Origin: an uncultured Eubacteriales bacterium
Lineage (GTDB): Bacteria; Bacillota; Clostridia; Christensenellales; CAG-138
Direction of reading: 5' to 3'
Length of the DNA: 64,000 nucleotides
NCBI GenBank assembly: GCA_900544555.1
Contig: UQWD01000007.1
Location: 45,260-109,259, forward strand
Shown in pieces: positions 1 through 8,597 of this stretch. How positions within the stretch are numbered: the stretch's first letter is position 1; each line of letters begins with the position of its first letter. The notes below the pieces were generated by a model. It had not been told where the DNA came from, did no database searches, and was given only the letters and a program-made list of their open reading frames with translations. Position numbers and translations under genes: made by a program.

Positions 1-216
1 GACGAATTGGTTTCAGAGGAGGAATTGGCGCGGATACAAAGCAGCGTGCTCAGCTGCCTGAACGAAGCTGAAAGGGAGATACACCAGCTTTATTATATTG
101 AGAACCTGAGCCTCGCTCAGATAAGCGAACGCCTCGGCATCTCCGTAGGGGCCGCCAAGATGCGCATATATCGGGTAAAACTCAAGCTTGAAAGCTTGTT
201 GTCTGAATATATATAA
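1..216 (+). CDS. RNA polymerase sigma-70 family factor (ECF-like), C-terminal part
   Basis: The frame is open from the first base, so the gene begins before the window; a TTG at 7 is only an internal codon. The visible 70 or so residues are sigma region 4: an acidic lead-in, then LNEAEREIHQLYYIENLS and a helix-turn-helix (AQISERLGISVGAAKMR) that reads the -35 element. The short C-terminal tail fits an ECF-type factor. It lies 46 bases upstream of a DUF4367 membrane protein, the usual position of a partner anti-sigma factor, so the pair probably senses an envelope signal. The signal is not identifiable. Confidence 0.85.
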   Translation, partial: DELVSEEELARIQSSVLSCLNEAEREIHQLYYIENLSLAQISERLGISVGAAKMRIYRVKLKLESLLSEYI

Positions 217-262
217 TGGAATTATACCGGAGCGCCACAATGATATATGAGGTAAACAAATT

Positions 263-1225
263 ATGAGGGTACATAAACCGGACAAACCGTCCTTCAAATA
301 TTACGCTAAAATAGCCGGAGCTGTCGAACGCCAACTGTTTGACGAGATGAACAAGCCCGCTAAAGACAGGGATCAGGCACTAATTTCCGAATGCCTGGAC
401 ACGCTGGATACTATTCATGCGTCGGCGCGCGCGCTTGAGGAGAAAGCGGAGCACAGCAAAAGCCGTATTCACACGCGCGGCTGGCGGCGCGCGGCCGTTA
501 TCGCAACCATCGTTATCGCCGCTCTCCTTTCACTTGCCGGTATAGCGGAAGCGGTAGGAATAAGGATAATAAGCCTGATTAAATGGGATAAAAACGGCCT
601 GAGCATAAACTTCGGGCCTAATATCAGACAAGGCGATCCGCCAGCACACGGTGTCTCCGGTACAAAAGACCCCGGTTCATACAAAATCCATGATACTATT
701 GAGCTCCCTGGTTCCGATGAGATCCACGGTTCAAAAAAGGTACCCGTTAAAAACGAGGTGTCTGATTCAAACCATCCGTCAAAGCCCCAGGAAAAAGAAC
801 CCGAAAAAACGAACTCAACTTTAGAGTATTTTGATTCGTTCGAGGAAGCGTGCGAGGCGGTTTTTGGGTATATACCCCCAATGCCCGATTATCTTCCCGC
901 CGGGGCGGAGCTTGATAGCTCATTGGGCCGCAAGGGGGATCACCTATATTTGAACTATAAAGCCGACGCCGGTATTATTGAATTATTCTTTCACTATATA
1001 GGCGATATGGGCGATAGTTACGCAATCGGCATAATGTATCCCGACGCCATAGACTACAAGAGCTTCGAGAAAGAAAGGATTAAGTATAATGTTACCATTA
1101 TGACGGACGACAGAATAGCCGTTGATTGGGTAAGCGGCGCATTTAGGCTACATATCTCTACGCAGGGATATGGAATGGATGAGGTTATGAAGATAATTAG
1201 CTCCTTTCAAGGAGGCAACAATTAG
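263..1225 (+). CDS. DUF4367 membrane protein, probable anti-sigma factor
   Basis: 320 residues. An N-terminal cytoplasmic part of about 75 residues precedes one membrane segment (about residues 76-98, IATIVIAALLSLAGIAEAVG), then a low-complexity linker of short Asp/His/Lys-rich repeats, then a C-terminal domain from about residue 190 that matches the DUF4367 pattern (FDSFEEACEAVFGYIPPMPDYLP, later WVSGAFRLHISTQG). Genes of this type usually follow an ECF sigma factor and hold it at the membrane, which fits the neighbour. No zinc anti-sigma motif (HxxxCxxC) is visible, so the sigma-binding role is inferred from position. A GAGG ribosome site lies about 11 bases before the ATG. Confidence 0.7.
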   Translation: MRVHKPDKPSFKYYAKIAGAVERQLFDEMNKPAKDRDQALISECLDTLDTIHASARALEEKAEHSKSRIHTRGWRRAAVIATIVIAALLSLAGIAEAVGIRIISLIKWDKNGLSINFGPNIRQGDPPAHGVSGTKDPGSYKIHDTIELPGSDEIHGSKKVPVKNEVSDSNHPSKPQEKEPEKTNSTLEYFDSFEEACEAVFGYIPPMPDYLPAGAELDSSLGRKGDHLYLNYKADAGIIELFFHYIGDMGDSYAIGIMYPDAIDYKSFEKERIKYNVTIMTDDRIAVDWVSGAFRLHISTQGYGMDEVMKIISSFQGGNN

Positions 1226-1236
1226 GAGGATACTAT

Positions 1237-1743
1237 ATGATTTTTTGCGAAAAACGGATTGCTGCGGCGCTTGCTTTGATCCTGTTTACTTTCACAGGCT
1301 TCAGCACGGCCGCTGAAACGGTTAGATTGCCTACGGAGGGTTCGCAATCGCATGACTCGAATTACGCGACGGCGTATGCGTCATCTTGTATATGGCCATA
1401 CGCGTCAGCGCAACTGATTAACGTCACTAACAGCTTTATCTCAATTAAATCCCCCTCCGCAGCAAAAATCAGTATGGAAGCTAACATTTATACTTATAAC
1501 ACAGTGGAAAAAATCGGCTTCATAAGCCTTACCCTTCAGGAGTGGACCGACAGCGGCTGGATAGATCTTTACAGCTATAAAGACCGGTATAGCAATAATG
1601 AAGATAGCTTTTCTTTTCAAAAAAGTGAAACCATTGGCATTAGCAGCGGTAATTATTACCGCTTAACGGCCGAATTACATGCTAAGGACGGTACGCTTAC
1701 GGACACCAAGACCTATACTACCGATTATATCGTTGCTAGGTAG
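1237..1743 (+). CDS. secreted protein of unknown function
   Basis: 168 residues with a clear Sec signal peptide (Lys/Arg, then AAALALILFTFTGFSTA, likely cut after STAAA or STAAE). The mature part is rich in Ser, Thr and Tyr and looks all-beta; I recognise no family. A strong AGGAGG site overlaps the end of the DUF4367 gene, so it is co-transcribed with the sigma and DUF4367 genes. It may be an output or sensor of that envelope system, but nothing in the sequence proves it. Confidence 0.6.
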   Translation: MIFCEKRIAAALALILFTFTGFSTAAETVRLPTEGSQSHDSNYATAYASSCIWPYASAQLINVTNSFISIKSPSAAKISMEANIYTYNTVEKIGFISLTLQEWTDSGWIDLYSYKDRYSNNEDSFSFQKSETIGISSGNYYRLTAELHAKDGTLTDTKTYTTDYIVAR

Positions 1744-1750
1744 AGGAAAA

Positions 1751-1774
1751 GCGCCGGTTAATCTAAACCGGCGC
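1751..1774 (+). terminator. hairpin after the secreted-protein gene
   Basis: A nine-base stem GCGCCGGTT / AACCGGCGC with a six-base loop starts 8 bases after the stop codon. No T-tract follows, so termination may be weak or Rho-dependent. Confidence 0.45.
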
Positions 1775-1989
1775 GTGGTTCTTATGCCGTCACGCCTGAA
1801 ATTCCTCCAACGGTTTTGACGGATGTTCATTTTGCACTCATTATACACCTATAGCATGTTTGCGGGAACATGGTCGTTCGATACTTCACAGAATCTTTAT
1901 TTGAGCATAGCGTCAGACGGTATTTTCATGTTCTGTGCTATATGCGTCGCTTAGCGCCGATACGCATTTTAGCGATTATCCGTACGCGC

Positions 1990-2018
1990 TTGCGCGCTCG
2001 CGGCGTTTGCTTTATAAT
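1990..2018 (+). promoter_or_regulatory. sigma-A type promoter for the M50/scpAB operon
   Basis: TTGCGC at 1990-1995 and a perfect TATAAT at 2013-2018 with a 17-base spacer, about 60 bases before the M50 protease start. The rest of the 1744-2077 gap holds no convincing gene. Confidence 0.6.
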
Positions 2019-2077
2019 GATCTTATATCCTTATTAAGCTTGGATATGTATTATTTAATAAGACTGAGGTATTGCTC

Positions 2078-2704
2078 TTGGATATTGGCGCGTTTTTACT
2101 GCAAAAGCTCTATGTGCTGCCCGCTGTTATCGTTGCCCTTTCCTTTCACGAATGGGGCCACGCTTTCGCTGCGTACCGACTCGGAGATACGACCGCCCGC
2201 GATTACGGCAGACTGACGCTAAACCCTTTAAGCCATCTGGATCCGGTGGGTTTTATCATGCTGATGCTTGCTGGTTTCGGCTGGGCTAAGCCGGTCCCCG
2301 TAAACCCGCGCAATTTTAGAAAGCTGCGCAGGGATGATATTCTTGTTTCAATCGCCGGCGTTACGGTTAATCTCTTGCTGGCCTTTATTTTCTGCGGCGT
2401 CTGGATGGCGCTGGTTAAATACCGAGTCGGCAACTCCGCGCTTTGGCAGATTATGTTGAACTTTGTAAGCATTAACCTGTCGCTCATGGTATTTAATCTA
2501 TTACCCATCCCTCCGCTGGATGGGTCGCATGTTTTGTTTAACCTGTTTCCACGCGCCGGCATGCGCATACGGCCCATAATGGAGCGGTACGGCTGGTTAA
2601 TCCTGTGCGTCCTTCTGATTTCAGGCGTAATATCCACAATACTTTCTTTTGTAATCAACCCTATTTTTAACGGGATGATCTCCTTTTACAGCCTGTTCAT
2701 TTAA
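2078..2704 (+). CDS. site-2 protease family (M50) membrane metalloprotease
   Basis: About 208 residues and strongly hydrophobic with several membrane segments. The zinc motif HEWGH (His24, Glu25, His28) lies in the first hydrophobic helix, and NLLPIPPLDGSH near residue 145 supplies the third, Asp, ligand. These are the hallmarks of the short YwhC-like M50 proteases next to scpA in many Firmicutes. The start chosen is TTG 2078, because GAGGT at 2066-2070 sits 7 bases before it; a TTG at 2072 would be too close. The stop is 5 bases before scpA, so the two are translationally linked. Its substrate is unknown. Confidence 0.85.
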   Translation: MDIGAFLLQKLYVLPAVIVALSFHEWGHAFAAYRLGDTTARDYGRLTLNPLSHLDPVGFIMLMLAGFGWAKPVPVNPRNFRKLRRDDILVSIAGVTVNLLLAFIFCGVWMALVKYRVGNSALWQIMLNFVSINLSLMVFNLLPIPPLDGSHVLFNLFPRAGMRIRPIMERYGWLILCVLLISGVISTILSFVINPIFNGMISFYSLFI

Positions 2705-2709
2705 GCGGC

Positions 2710-3474
2710 ATGGGTTATGAGGTACATCTCAAGCAATTTTCCGGCCCTTTGGATTTACTGCTGCACCTAATCCAAAAGGCTGAGGTCGATATAAAGGATA
2801 TATTTATTTCGGAAATCACCGCTGAGTATCTCGCGCTTATGGATGGTATCGGCGCTTTGGATATGGATACGGCAAGCGAGTTTTTATCCGTAGCGGCCAC
2901 GCTCCTCTATATCAAATCGCGCAGCCTTCTCCCCCGCCCGCCGCGTGATGAGGCGCAGCTTGAAGAGGATCCGGAAGAAGCGCTTTTGCGCCAGCTGCGC
3001 GAGTATAAAGGGTTTAAAGAGGCCGGCGCAATGCTCGAAAGGCTCTGCTGCGGCATGGACGGCTGCTATACAAAGCTGCCAGAGGAATTCGCGGCGGCTC
3101 CGCCTCAAATTGAGTGGATAAACACATCAGTCGATAGCTTGATGACGGCTTTGAGAGAAGCGCTTAAACGCGGGGTCGGGCCCGAGCCCGTATATTCCGC
3201 TCTGCATCGGGTGAGGGCGGACAGGTTTACGGTACGTACGCAGTTAAAACGGATACGAGATGTTTTAATGGATCGCGGCCGAGTCGATTTTAGCGAACTG
3301 TTCGGCCAGGATGCGTCAAAGATCGAGATAATCGTTACTTTTATGGCGCTTTTGGATATGATTATGCGAAACGAAATCAAGCTTCATCAAAACCAGCCCT
3401 ACGCCCCTATTACCATTGAAGCGCACCGGCTTGAGGATAACGATGAAGGCGAGCAATTTATGGATGAGGTTTGA
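2710..3474 (+). CDS. scpA: segregation and condensation protein A
   Basis: 254 residues, the usual length for ScpA, the kleisin that bridges the heads of SMC together with ScpB to compact and segregate the chromosome. The N-terminal family signature is clear (FSGPLDLLLHLIQKAEVDI), followed by the SMC neck-binding helices (AATLLYIKSRSLLPRP) and a C-terminal winged helix (VTFMALLDMIMRNEIKLHQ). There is no strong ribosome site; the start lies 5 bases after the M50 stop, which suggests translational coupling. scpB follows after 12 bases. Confidence 0.95.
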   Translation: MGYEVHLKQFSGPLDLLLHLIQKAEVDIKDIFISEITAEYLALMDGIGALDMDTASEFLSVAATLLYIKSRSLLPRPPRDEAQLEEDPEEALLRQLREYKGFKEAGAMLERLCCGMDGCYTKLPEEFAAAPPQIEWINTSVDSLMTALREALKRGVGPEPVYSALHRVRADRFTVRTQLKRIRDVLMDRGRVDFSELFGQDASKIEIIVTFMALLDMIMRNEIKLHQNQPYAPITIEAHRLEDNDEGEQFMDEV

Positions 3475-3486
3475 ATTTACTGGGTT

Positions 3487-4053
3487 ATGATGAACTGTCA
3501 AGAATATTTCCCCATAATCGAATGCGTTTTATTCGTGTCAGGCGAACCGTTGGCGATAAGCCAGCTTCAGCGCGCGTTGAAGCTCACGAGCCTTGAGATG
3601 GCCGCCGTAATAGACGCTATGAGCCGCGATTACCGCGATAATAAGCGCGGCGTTCAGCTTTACGCCACGAAAGAAACCATTCAGCTAGTCACGAACCCAC
3701 AATATGCTCAATACGTTCAAGAGCTGCTTGAGCCGCCACAGAAAAAATCCTTTTCCCAGGCCATGCTGGAGACATTATCCATCATCGCTTACAGGCAGCC
3801 CGTTACCCGCGCCGATATTGAAGCGGTGCGCGGAGTACGCTGCGATTACTCTGTCCGCGAGTTATTGAGGCAGGGTTTAATACAGGAGCTAGGCCGAAGG
3901 GATTGTATTGGCAAGCCCATGCAGTTCGGCACCACGGATACGTTCTTGCGACAGTTCGGTTTGCGCGCTGTTGAGGAGTTGCCAAGCTATGAGCATTATT
4001 CTTCCGCGGATACCGCACAAAACCCCTGTTCAGAGGATTTGCCGGCTGTTTAA
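3487..4053 (+). CDS. scpB: segregation and condensation protein B
   Basis: 188 residues. ScpB has two winged-helix domains that dimerise and bind the ScpA kleisin. Visible signatures are ECVLFVSGEPLAISQL at the start and the second winged helix with SQAMLETLSIIAYRQPVTRADIEAVRGV. Two ATG codons are adjacent (3487, 3490) and either may be used. The C-terminus is a short acidic tail of low conservation. It sits between scpA and a DUF2953 gene, the standard order. Confidence 0.95.
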   Translation: MMNCQEYFPIIECVLFVSGEPLAISQLQRALKLTSLEMAAVIDAMSRDYRDNKRGVQLYATKETIQLVTNPQYAQYVQELLEPPQKKSFSQAMLETLSIIAYRQPVTRADIEAVRGVRCDYSVRELLRQGLIQELGRRDCIGKPMQFGTTDTFLRQFGLRAVEELPSYEHYSSADTAQNPCSEDLPAV

Positions 4054-4124
4054 AATATCGCTAATGAAATTCAGCCCTTTCGCGCATGCTAGGATCAGCC
4101 TGGAATTGGAAGCGGAGGGGTTTT

Positions 4125-4733
4125 ATGTTATTGCTGCTGTTGCTTGTCGCGCTGGCGGCCGTCGTTATTACCGGCCTGCTATGGCGGTCCATGATCTTTT
4201 TCAATATAAAGGCGCGCAGTACATACTGCGAGCTTACGGTTGACATCCGGTTTTTCTACAGGCTGATATCCATGCCTCTGCGGCTGCGTTTGGAGTTTAA
4301 CGCGGGAGACGGGCTTGTGATAACGCGTTTTACGCGGCGCGGATATGTAAAACAAGCCCGCGTTAAAGACGCGACTACCCCGCGAAAAGAGATTTTTCAC
4401 TCCGCTATCACCGAACGAATCTTCAATATTGATAACATCAAAATAGCAATGACAGTCGGCGTTAAAGACAACGCGTTTTTATGCGTAATGCTGGCCGGAG
4501 CTTCTCGAATAATACTGGATAACGCCGCCTGTTTCCTGTTGACGTCGGATGAGAGGGCAAGGACATTTATCTATGTTCGGCCCGATTTTACAAAGCATAT
4601 TTTTGCCCTGGACATGGAAGGAGCTCTTTGCTTGTATCCGCATCAGATTATGCGGGCTGCGGCAATACAAATTCGCCAAAAAAGCAAAAAAGCCAAAGCC
4701 CTTGTTTCACGGGAAGCGGAAGCGGCGATGTAG
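4125..4733 (+). CDS. DUF2953 membrane protein (YtfI-like)
   Basis: About 202 residues. GGAGGGG ends 4 bases before ATG 4125, so this start is preferred to the in-frame ATG at 4086. A Leu-rich membrane helix opens the protein (LLLLLLVALAAVVITGLLW), followed by a beta-rich domain. DUF2953 genes sit between scpAB and gerW in many spore formers, as here. A role in spore or envelope maturation is likely from context, but no biochemical activity is known. Confidence 0.7.
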   Translation: MLLLLLLVALAAVVITGLLWRSMIFFNIKARSTYCELTVDIRFFYRLISMPLRLRLEFNAGDGLVITRFTRRGYVKQARVKDATTPRKEIFHSAITERIFNIDNIKIAMTVGVKDNAFLCVMLAGASRIILDNAACFLLTSDERARTFIYVRPDFTKHIFALDMEGALCLYPHQIMRAAAIQIRQKSKKAKALVSREAEAAM

Positions 4734-5144
4734 CATTGATGGTCATGAGCGCGTGTATCAAATAATTTCAAAAACTGAATTCGGAAACAAACGCGTATCG
4801 TGAAGCCAGGATAAAAGTTTTAAATTTGACCGCCCTTGATAAGCCAATCGCAATCCTTGTTTTTAATATCTAACAGATTACAGGCTGCTGAATCCGCCCA
4901 GAACGCCGTTCTATGCAGTAAACACAGTTGAAAAGTTAAAACCGACATCGAATGAAAATCCGTTCGCCGCATAAGGATATAAAGGCGGCGCTTAACGAGC
5001 CGTGTTAGCTGTTCCCGCTATGCGACGGGCGGACGGATCGGGGCTTTCAGGATAAATCTGGTAGGCATACGATTCTTTCAACCAACAAAGATTATTAGTA
5101 CCGCATTATCGCGGTAGATAAGAGAAAGAGGGAATGGTAAAGTT
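4734..5144 (+). other. gene-free stretch upstream of gerW
   Basis: No frame here looks like a protein. A small hairpin TACCGC-attatc-GCGGTA lies at 5099-5116, just ahead of the gerW ribosome site. A forespore-type promoter would be expected in this gap, but I cannot identify one securely. Confidence 0.4.
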
Positions 5145-5600
5145 ATGTCGCATCCAATTGAAAACATCATGAAAACGAGCATGGAGCAGATTAAGGAAAT
5201 GGTGGATGTTAATACGATCATCGGCAGCGCGATATTAACGGATCAGGAGAACATGATACTTCCGGTCAGTAAGGTATCGCTGGGCTTCCTGTCCGGTGGC
5301 GGAGAGTATGGCGCGGCTTCACCCGTTAGGCGCAGCGGTGAGGCTCTAGACGGAAACGATATTCGATATCCGTTCGCAGGTACGTCCGTTGTCGGAATGA
5401 GCCTAACGCCAATGGCGTTTTTAGCGGTGAACAACAATGAGGTTAAAGTGCATCCCGCTAACTATTCCTGCTCTGTTGACAGGCTGATTGAATTGCTTCC
5501 AAATTCGATTGAACGCATAATTCAGCAATGCAAATGCAATCAAAAATCTTCCTGCTCTCAAACCCCTTTAGAGGGCGCGGAGCTGCAGGATCAGGAGTAA
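5145..5600 (+). CDS. GerW/YtfJ family sporulation protein
   Basis: 151 residues. The N-terminus matches the family closely (HPIENIMKTSMEQIKEMVDVNTIIG, read in pieces), then a Gly-rich stretch (LGFLSGGGEYG) and the conserved GTSVVGMSLTPMAFL segment. YtfJ is a forespore-expressed inner spore coat or membrane-associated protein, and GerW-named members affect germination. The C-terminal 30 residues, with Cys and Gln, look lineage-specific. It is followed after 12 bases by a carboxypeptidase gene, as in Bacillus and many Clostridia. It implies the host can, or its ancestors could, form spores. Confidence 0.88.
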   Translation: MSHPIENIMKTSMEQIKEMVDVNTIIGSAILTDQENMILPVSKVSLGFLSGGGEYGAASPVRRSGEALDGNDIRYPFAGTSVVGMSLTPMAFLAVNNNEVKVHPANYSCSVDRLIELLPNSIERIIQQCKCNQKSSCSQTPLEGAELQDQE

Positions 5601-5612
5601 ATTTATAAGCGT

Positions 5613-6755
5613 ATGTGTAATCCGATGAGGGTAAAAGCGCCAATCATATCCCTTCTGGCGTTTATATTCCTCGCCACGGCCACCATACCGGCGCCGTGCG
5701 CACGCGCTGAAGCCCCCGAGGTTTCAGCGCAATCCGCCGCGCTCATTGAAGGGAGCACAAAGAAAACGCTTTACGGAAAATCGGCGCATACCAAGCTGCC
5801 GATGGCCAGCACTACAAAAATCATGACCGCGCTTATCGCGCTTGAAAACGGCAACTTGGATGATATGGTAAAAACGCCGGACGAGGCGTATGGCGCCGAA
5901 GGATCCAGCATTTATCTCAACAAAGGTGAGGCTATGAGCCTGCGCGATCTATTGTACGGTTTGATGCTCAATTCAGGCAACGACGCGGCGGTTTCAATAG
6001 CTATTCATATCGCGGGCTCGGTTGAAGCTTTCGCAAGCATGATGAATGCGCGCGCGTCCCGGTTGGGCGCAAATAACACCCATTATGTAACGCCAAACGG
6101 CCTGCACGATCAAAACCATTACACCACCGCTTATGATCTGGCGCTGATTGCCGCGGAAGCGATGGCCAATGAGACTTTCCGCGAGATTGTCGGCACACAG
6201 TACCACAAAACGTCTACCGGCGACGTAAGCAGGACATTTAAAAATAAAAACAAGCTACTTTGGCAGTATGAAGGCGGCAACGGCGTTAAGACTGGTTATA
6301 CAATGAAAGCGGGCAAATGCCTTGTTTTCAGCGCGGAGAGGGAAGGTATGCAGCTTATCGGGGTCGTGCTCAACTGCCCATCAATGTTTCCGGATTCAAA
6401 AAAGATTCTGGATTACGGTTTCAATAGCTATGAAATGAGCCTGCTGGCGCCCGCAAACAGCGTTATCGCCCGCGTTCTCGTAAAATCAGGAGTACAAAAC
6501 CCCTTGGAACTAACCATAAAAAACGATATAATGGTTCCTGTGCCGCGCGACGCTAAACAGCAGTTTACTACACGTGTGGAACTCAGGGATGAATACGCCG
6601 CTCCGATTGCGGCGGGTGAAATATGCGGGCATGTGGAGATCTGGGATGATGGAACGCTCATCATCCGGGAACCGCTGTATGCCGCAACCAGCGTTGAAAA
6701 GGAAAAAGGGTTTGGCTATTATTTAACTGAGCTGTTCATGCGCTGGGTATCTTAA
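5613..6755 (+). CDS. D-alanyl-D-alanine carboxypeptidase (DacF/DacB type)
   Basis: 380 residues with an N-terminal signal peptide ending near ARA. All three penicillin-binding motifs are present: Ser66-Thr-Thr-Lys69 (nucleophile and base), SGN near residue 127, and KTG in GVKTGYT. The C-terminal beta domain seen in S11 peptidases follows from about residue 285. The enzyme trims the terminal D-Ala from peptidoglycan stem peptides outside the membrane. Next to gerW it corresponds to the spore-cortex-linked dacF/dacB lineage. AGGAG lies 15 bases before ATG 5613; the ATG at 5625 is an alternative. Confidence 0.92.
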   Translation: MCNPMRVKAPIISLLAFIFLATATIPAPCARAEAPEVSAQSAALIEGSTKKTLYGKSAHTKLPMASTTKIMTALIALENGNLDDMVKTPDEAYGAEGSSIYLNKGEAMSLRDLLYGLMLNSGNDAAVSIAIHIAGSVEAFASMMNARASRLGANNTHYVTPNGLHDQNHYTTAYDLALIAAEAMANETFREIVGTQYHKTSTGDVSRTFKNKNKLLWQYEGGNGVKTGYTMKAGKCLVFSAEREGMQLIGVVLNCPSMFPDSKKILDYGFNSYEMSLLAPANSVIARVLVKSGVQNPLELTIKNDIMVPVPRDAKQQFTTRVELRDEYAAPIAAGEICGHVEIWDDGTLIIREPLYAATSVEKEKGFGYYLTELFMRWVS

Positions 6756-6772
6756 GTGAGGGGAATGGTTTC

Positions 6773-7474
6773 ATGCGCCTGCAAAAGTACTTGGCCGACG
6801 CGGGAATCGCTTCCAGGCGCAGATGCGAGGAGCTTATAAGAAAGGGCCTTGTAAGGGTTAACGGGAACCCGGCAAGCATCGGCATGGAGGTAGAGCCGGG
6901 CAGGGATACGGTTTTTTTTAACGGCGAGCCGGTAATTAAAGATAACGATCGGGTAATCATAGCGTTTTATAAACCAAAAGGCGTTATATGCGCAAATTAT
7001 GATCCAAAATCGCGAAGAACAACTGCGGATTATTTCCAGCAGCTTAAAACCCGCCTTTACCATGTTGGGCGGCTGGATTATGATTCCGAAGGGCTGTTGT
7101 TAATGACGAACGACGGCGATTTTGCTTTACGGATGACTCATCCTCGCTATGGCGTGATGAAAACCTATTATACGGAGTGCGACGGCCGCCTGACTAACGT
7201 CCAGCGCTTGGCGCTTGAAAACGGCGTATCACTAGAAGACGGGCCGACTGCGCCGGCGAGAATTCAAGACGTAAAGTTTAAAAACGGAAAAACAAGCTTT
7301 TATATCACAATCAGCGAGGGCCGAAACCGCCAAATACGAAGGATGCTTGAATCCGTCGGCCATAAAACGCTTAAGCTATGCCGGGTCAGGCAGGGTGATA
7401 TTGAGCTTCGCGATTTAAAGCCGGGAGAATGGCGGTATCTAACAGAGAGGGAGATAAATGAGCTTTACCGTTAA
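6773..7474 (+). CDS. rluB: 23S rRNA pseudouridine synthase, RluB family
   Basis: 233 residues. An N-terminal S4 RNA-binding domain (MRLQKYLADAGIASRRRCEE) is followed by the RsuA/RluB catalytic domain with the active-site Asp102 in GRLDYDSEGLLL and the C-terminal EGRNRQIRRML signature. The family makes pseudouridine in the peptidyl-transferase region of 23S rRNA. It closes the scpAB-gerW-dac operon 17 bases after the carboxypeptidase, and a good terminator follows. RsuA-type 16S specificity cannot be excluded, but context and length favour RluB. Confidence 0.9.
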   Translation: MRLQKYLADAGIASRRRCEELIRKGLVRVNGNPASIGMEVEPGRDTVFFNGEPVIKDNDRVIIAFYKPKGVICANYDPKSRRTTADYFQQLKTRLYHVGRLDYDSEGLLLMTNDGDFALRMTHPRYGVMKTYYTECDGRLTNVQRLALENGVSLEDGPTAPARIQDVKFKNGKTSFYITISEGRNRQIRRMLESVGHKTLKLCRVRQGDIELRDLKPGEWRYLTEREINELYR

Positions 7475-7500
7475 TTATCTTGGATTATTAAGTTATACTC

Positions 7501-7534
7501 AAGCATCGCCTTATAAGCGGTGCTTATGTTTTTT
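7501..7534 (+). terminator. Rho-independent terminator after rluB
   Basis: A nine-pair stem AAGCATCGC / GCGGTGCTT with one G-T pair and a short loop, then a run of six T at 7529-7534. It ends the long scpAB operon. Confidence 0.75.
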
Positions 7535-7715
7535 AAATATATAATTTAAAATTGGGAAACTAAACGCAGGAAAAAATGATTTATTGTAGAATATGTGGAA
7601 TTTGGGGAGGGAACGGATAGCATGCAATTGCGATTTTTCGTAGTTAATCCCCAATATGAAACATAAGTTTTATTGATATGGTATAGAATTACGTCTTGGA
7701 AAGGGAGGATTTATT

Positions 7716-8144
7716 TTGAACCCAGAACAAATATCCGGCTGGTTCGTTTTGTTGCTTGGCATGGGTACGGTTTTTGTCGGCCTTGTCGTACTTATCGCGC
7801 TAACAAGAATTATGAGCGCCTTAATAACGCGGTACAGCGCGCGAAAGCTCAGCGCCCGGCCGTCCTCAGCGGCGGAGCGGGCTGTCGCTAATACCCCGCC
7901 GGCGGACGAACCCGCCTTTGTTATCGCCAACCGCTCCGAATTTATCGCCGCGGTCAGCGCGGCCATTGCGGCTAGCGCAGGCCTTGAAACAGCCGGTCTG
8001 CGCATACATTCGGTAAAGCAGATTTATGCCGGGGGCGGCGGGTCAAGGCGCTATGAAACGACGGCGGCAATCGCCGCGGCTATTGCCGCTTATACCGGTA
8101 AGGACATGAGCGGTTTAAGAATTCATTCTGTCCGCAAAATATAA
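7716..8144 (+). CDS. OadG-like gamma subunit of Na+-pumping decarboxylase
   Basis: 142 residues starting at TTG with GGGAGG upstream. One N-terminal membrane helix (WFVLLLGMGTVFVGLVVLIALT) is the OadG signature; gamma subunits anchor the alpha subunit and help assemble the complex. The soluble tail contains two similar blocks, AAIAASAGLETAGLRIHSVK and AAIAAYTGKDMSGLRIHSVR, an apparent internal duplication. It is the first gene of the four-gene decarboxylase operon. Confidence 0.8.
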   Translation: MNPEQISGWFVLLLGMGTVFVGLVVLIALTRIMSALITRYSARKLSARPSSAAERAVANTPPADEPAFVIANRSEFIAAVSAAIAASAGLETAGLRIHSVKQIYAGGGGSRRYETTAAIAAAIAAYTGKDMSGLRIHSVRKI

Positions 8145-8174
8145 ATTACGAAATATTATTGGAGGTTATCTGTC

Positions 8175-8552
8175 ATGCGTAAGTTCGTTGTTAACGTTAA
8201 CGGAACGTCGTACGAGGTTGAGGTAGAAGAAATACAGGGCGGCGCTCCCGCCGCAGCCCCCGCAAAGCAAGCGTCAGCGCCGGTAACAGCAAAACCCGCG
8301 CCGGCCCCCGCTCCCGCCGCCCCTGCCGCCGGCGGCCAGCAGGAGGCTGTAGAAGCGCCTATGCCGGGAAGTATATTGGAAGTGCGCGTTAAAGCGGGCG
8401 AAGCGGTAAAGGAAGGGCAGGTACTGCTTATCCTGGAGGCCATGAAAATGGAAAACGAGATTATGGCGCCGAAAGACGGTAAGATAGTAGCGGTTAACGT
8501 CGTCAAGGGCGCTACGGTCAATTCCGGCGATACGCTCTGCATTATCGGATAA
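8175..8552 (+). CDS. biotin carrier protein of the decarboxylase
   Basis: 125 residues. The N-terminal 22 residues form a short beta segment, then an Ala/Pro linker (residues 23-55), then a biotinyl domain with the EAMKMENEI motif, where Lys91 should carry biotin. It shuttles CO2 between the carboxyltransferase (9814-11274) and the membrane beta subunit (8598-9788). Separate carriers like this are usual in Clostridia, whereas some other OadA proteins carry the domain fused. The ribosome site is GGAGG. Confidence 0.92.
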   Translation: MRKFVVNVNGTSYEVEVEEIQGGAPAAAPAKQASAPVTAKPAPAPAPAAPAAGGQQEAVEAPMPGSILEVRVKAGEAVKEGQVLLILEAMKMENEIMAPKDGKIVAVNVVKGATVNSGDTLCIIG

Positions 8553-8597
8553 AGCTTAAGCCGTATAAGGCCCAAATAATCAAGAAGGAGTGCAGCT

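Noticed and set aside
1935..2216. 93-residue frame overlapping the M50 start
   Set aside because: It runs through the promoter and conflicts with the well-supported protease gene.
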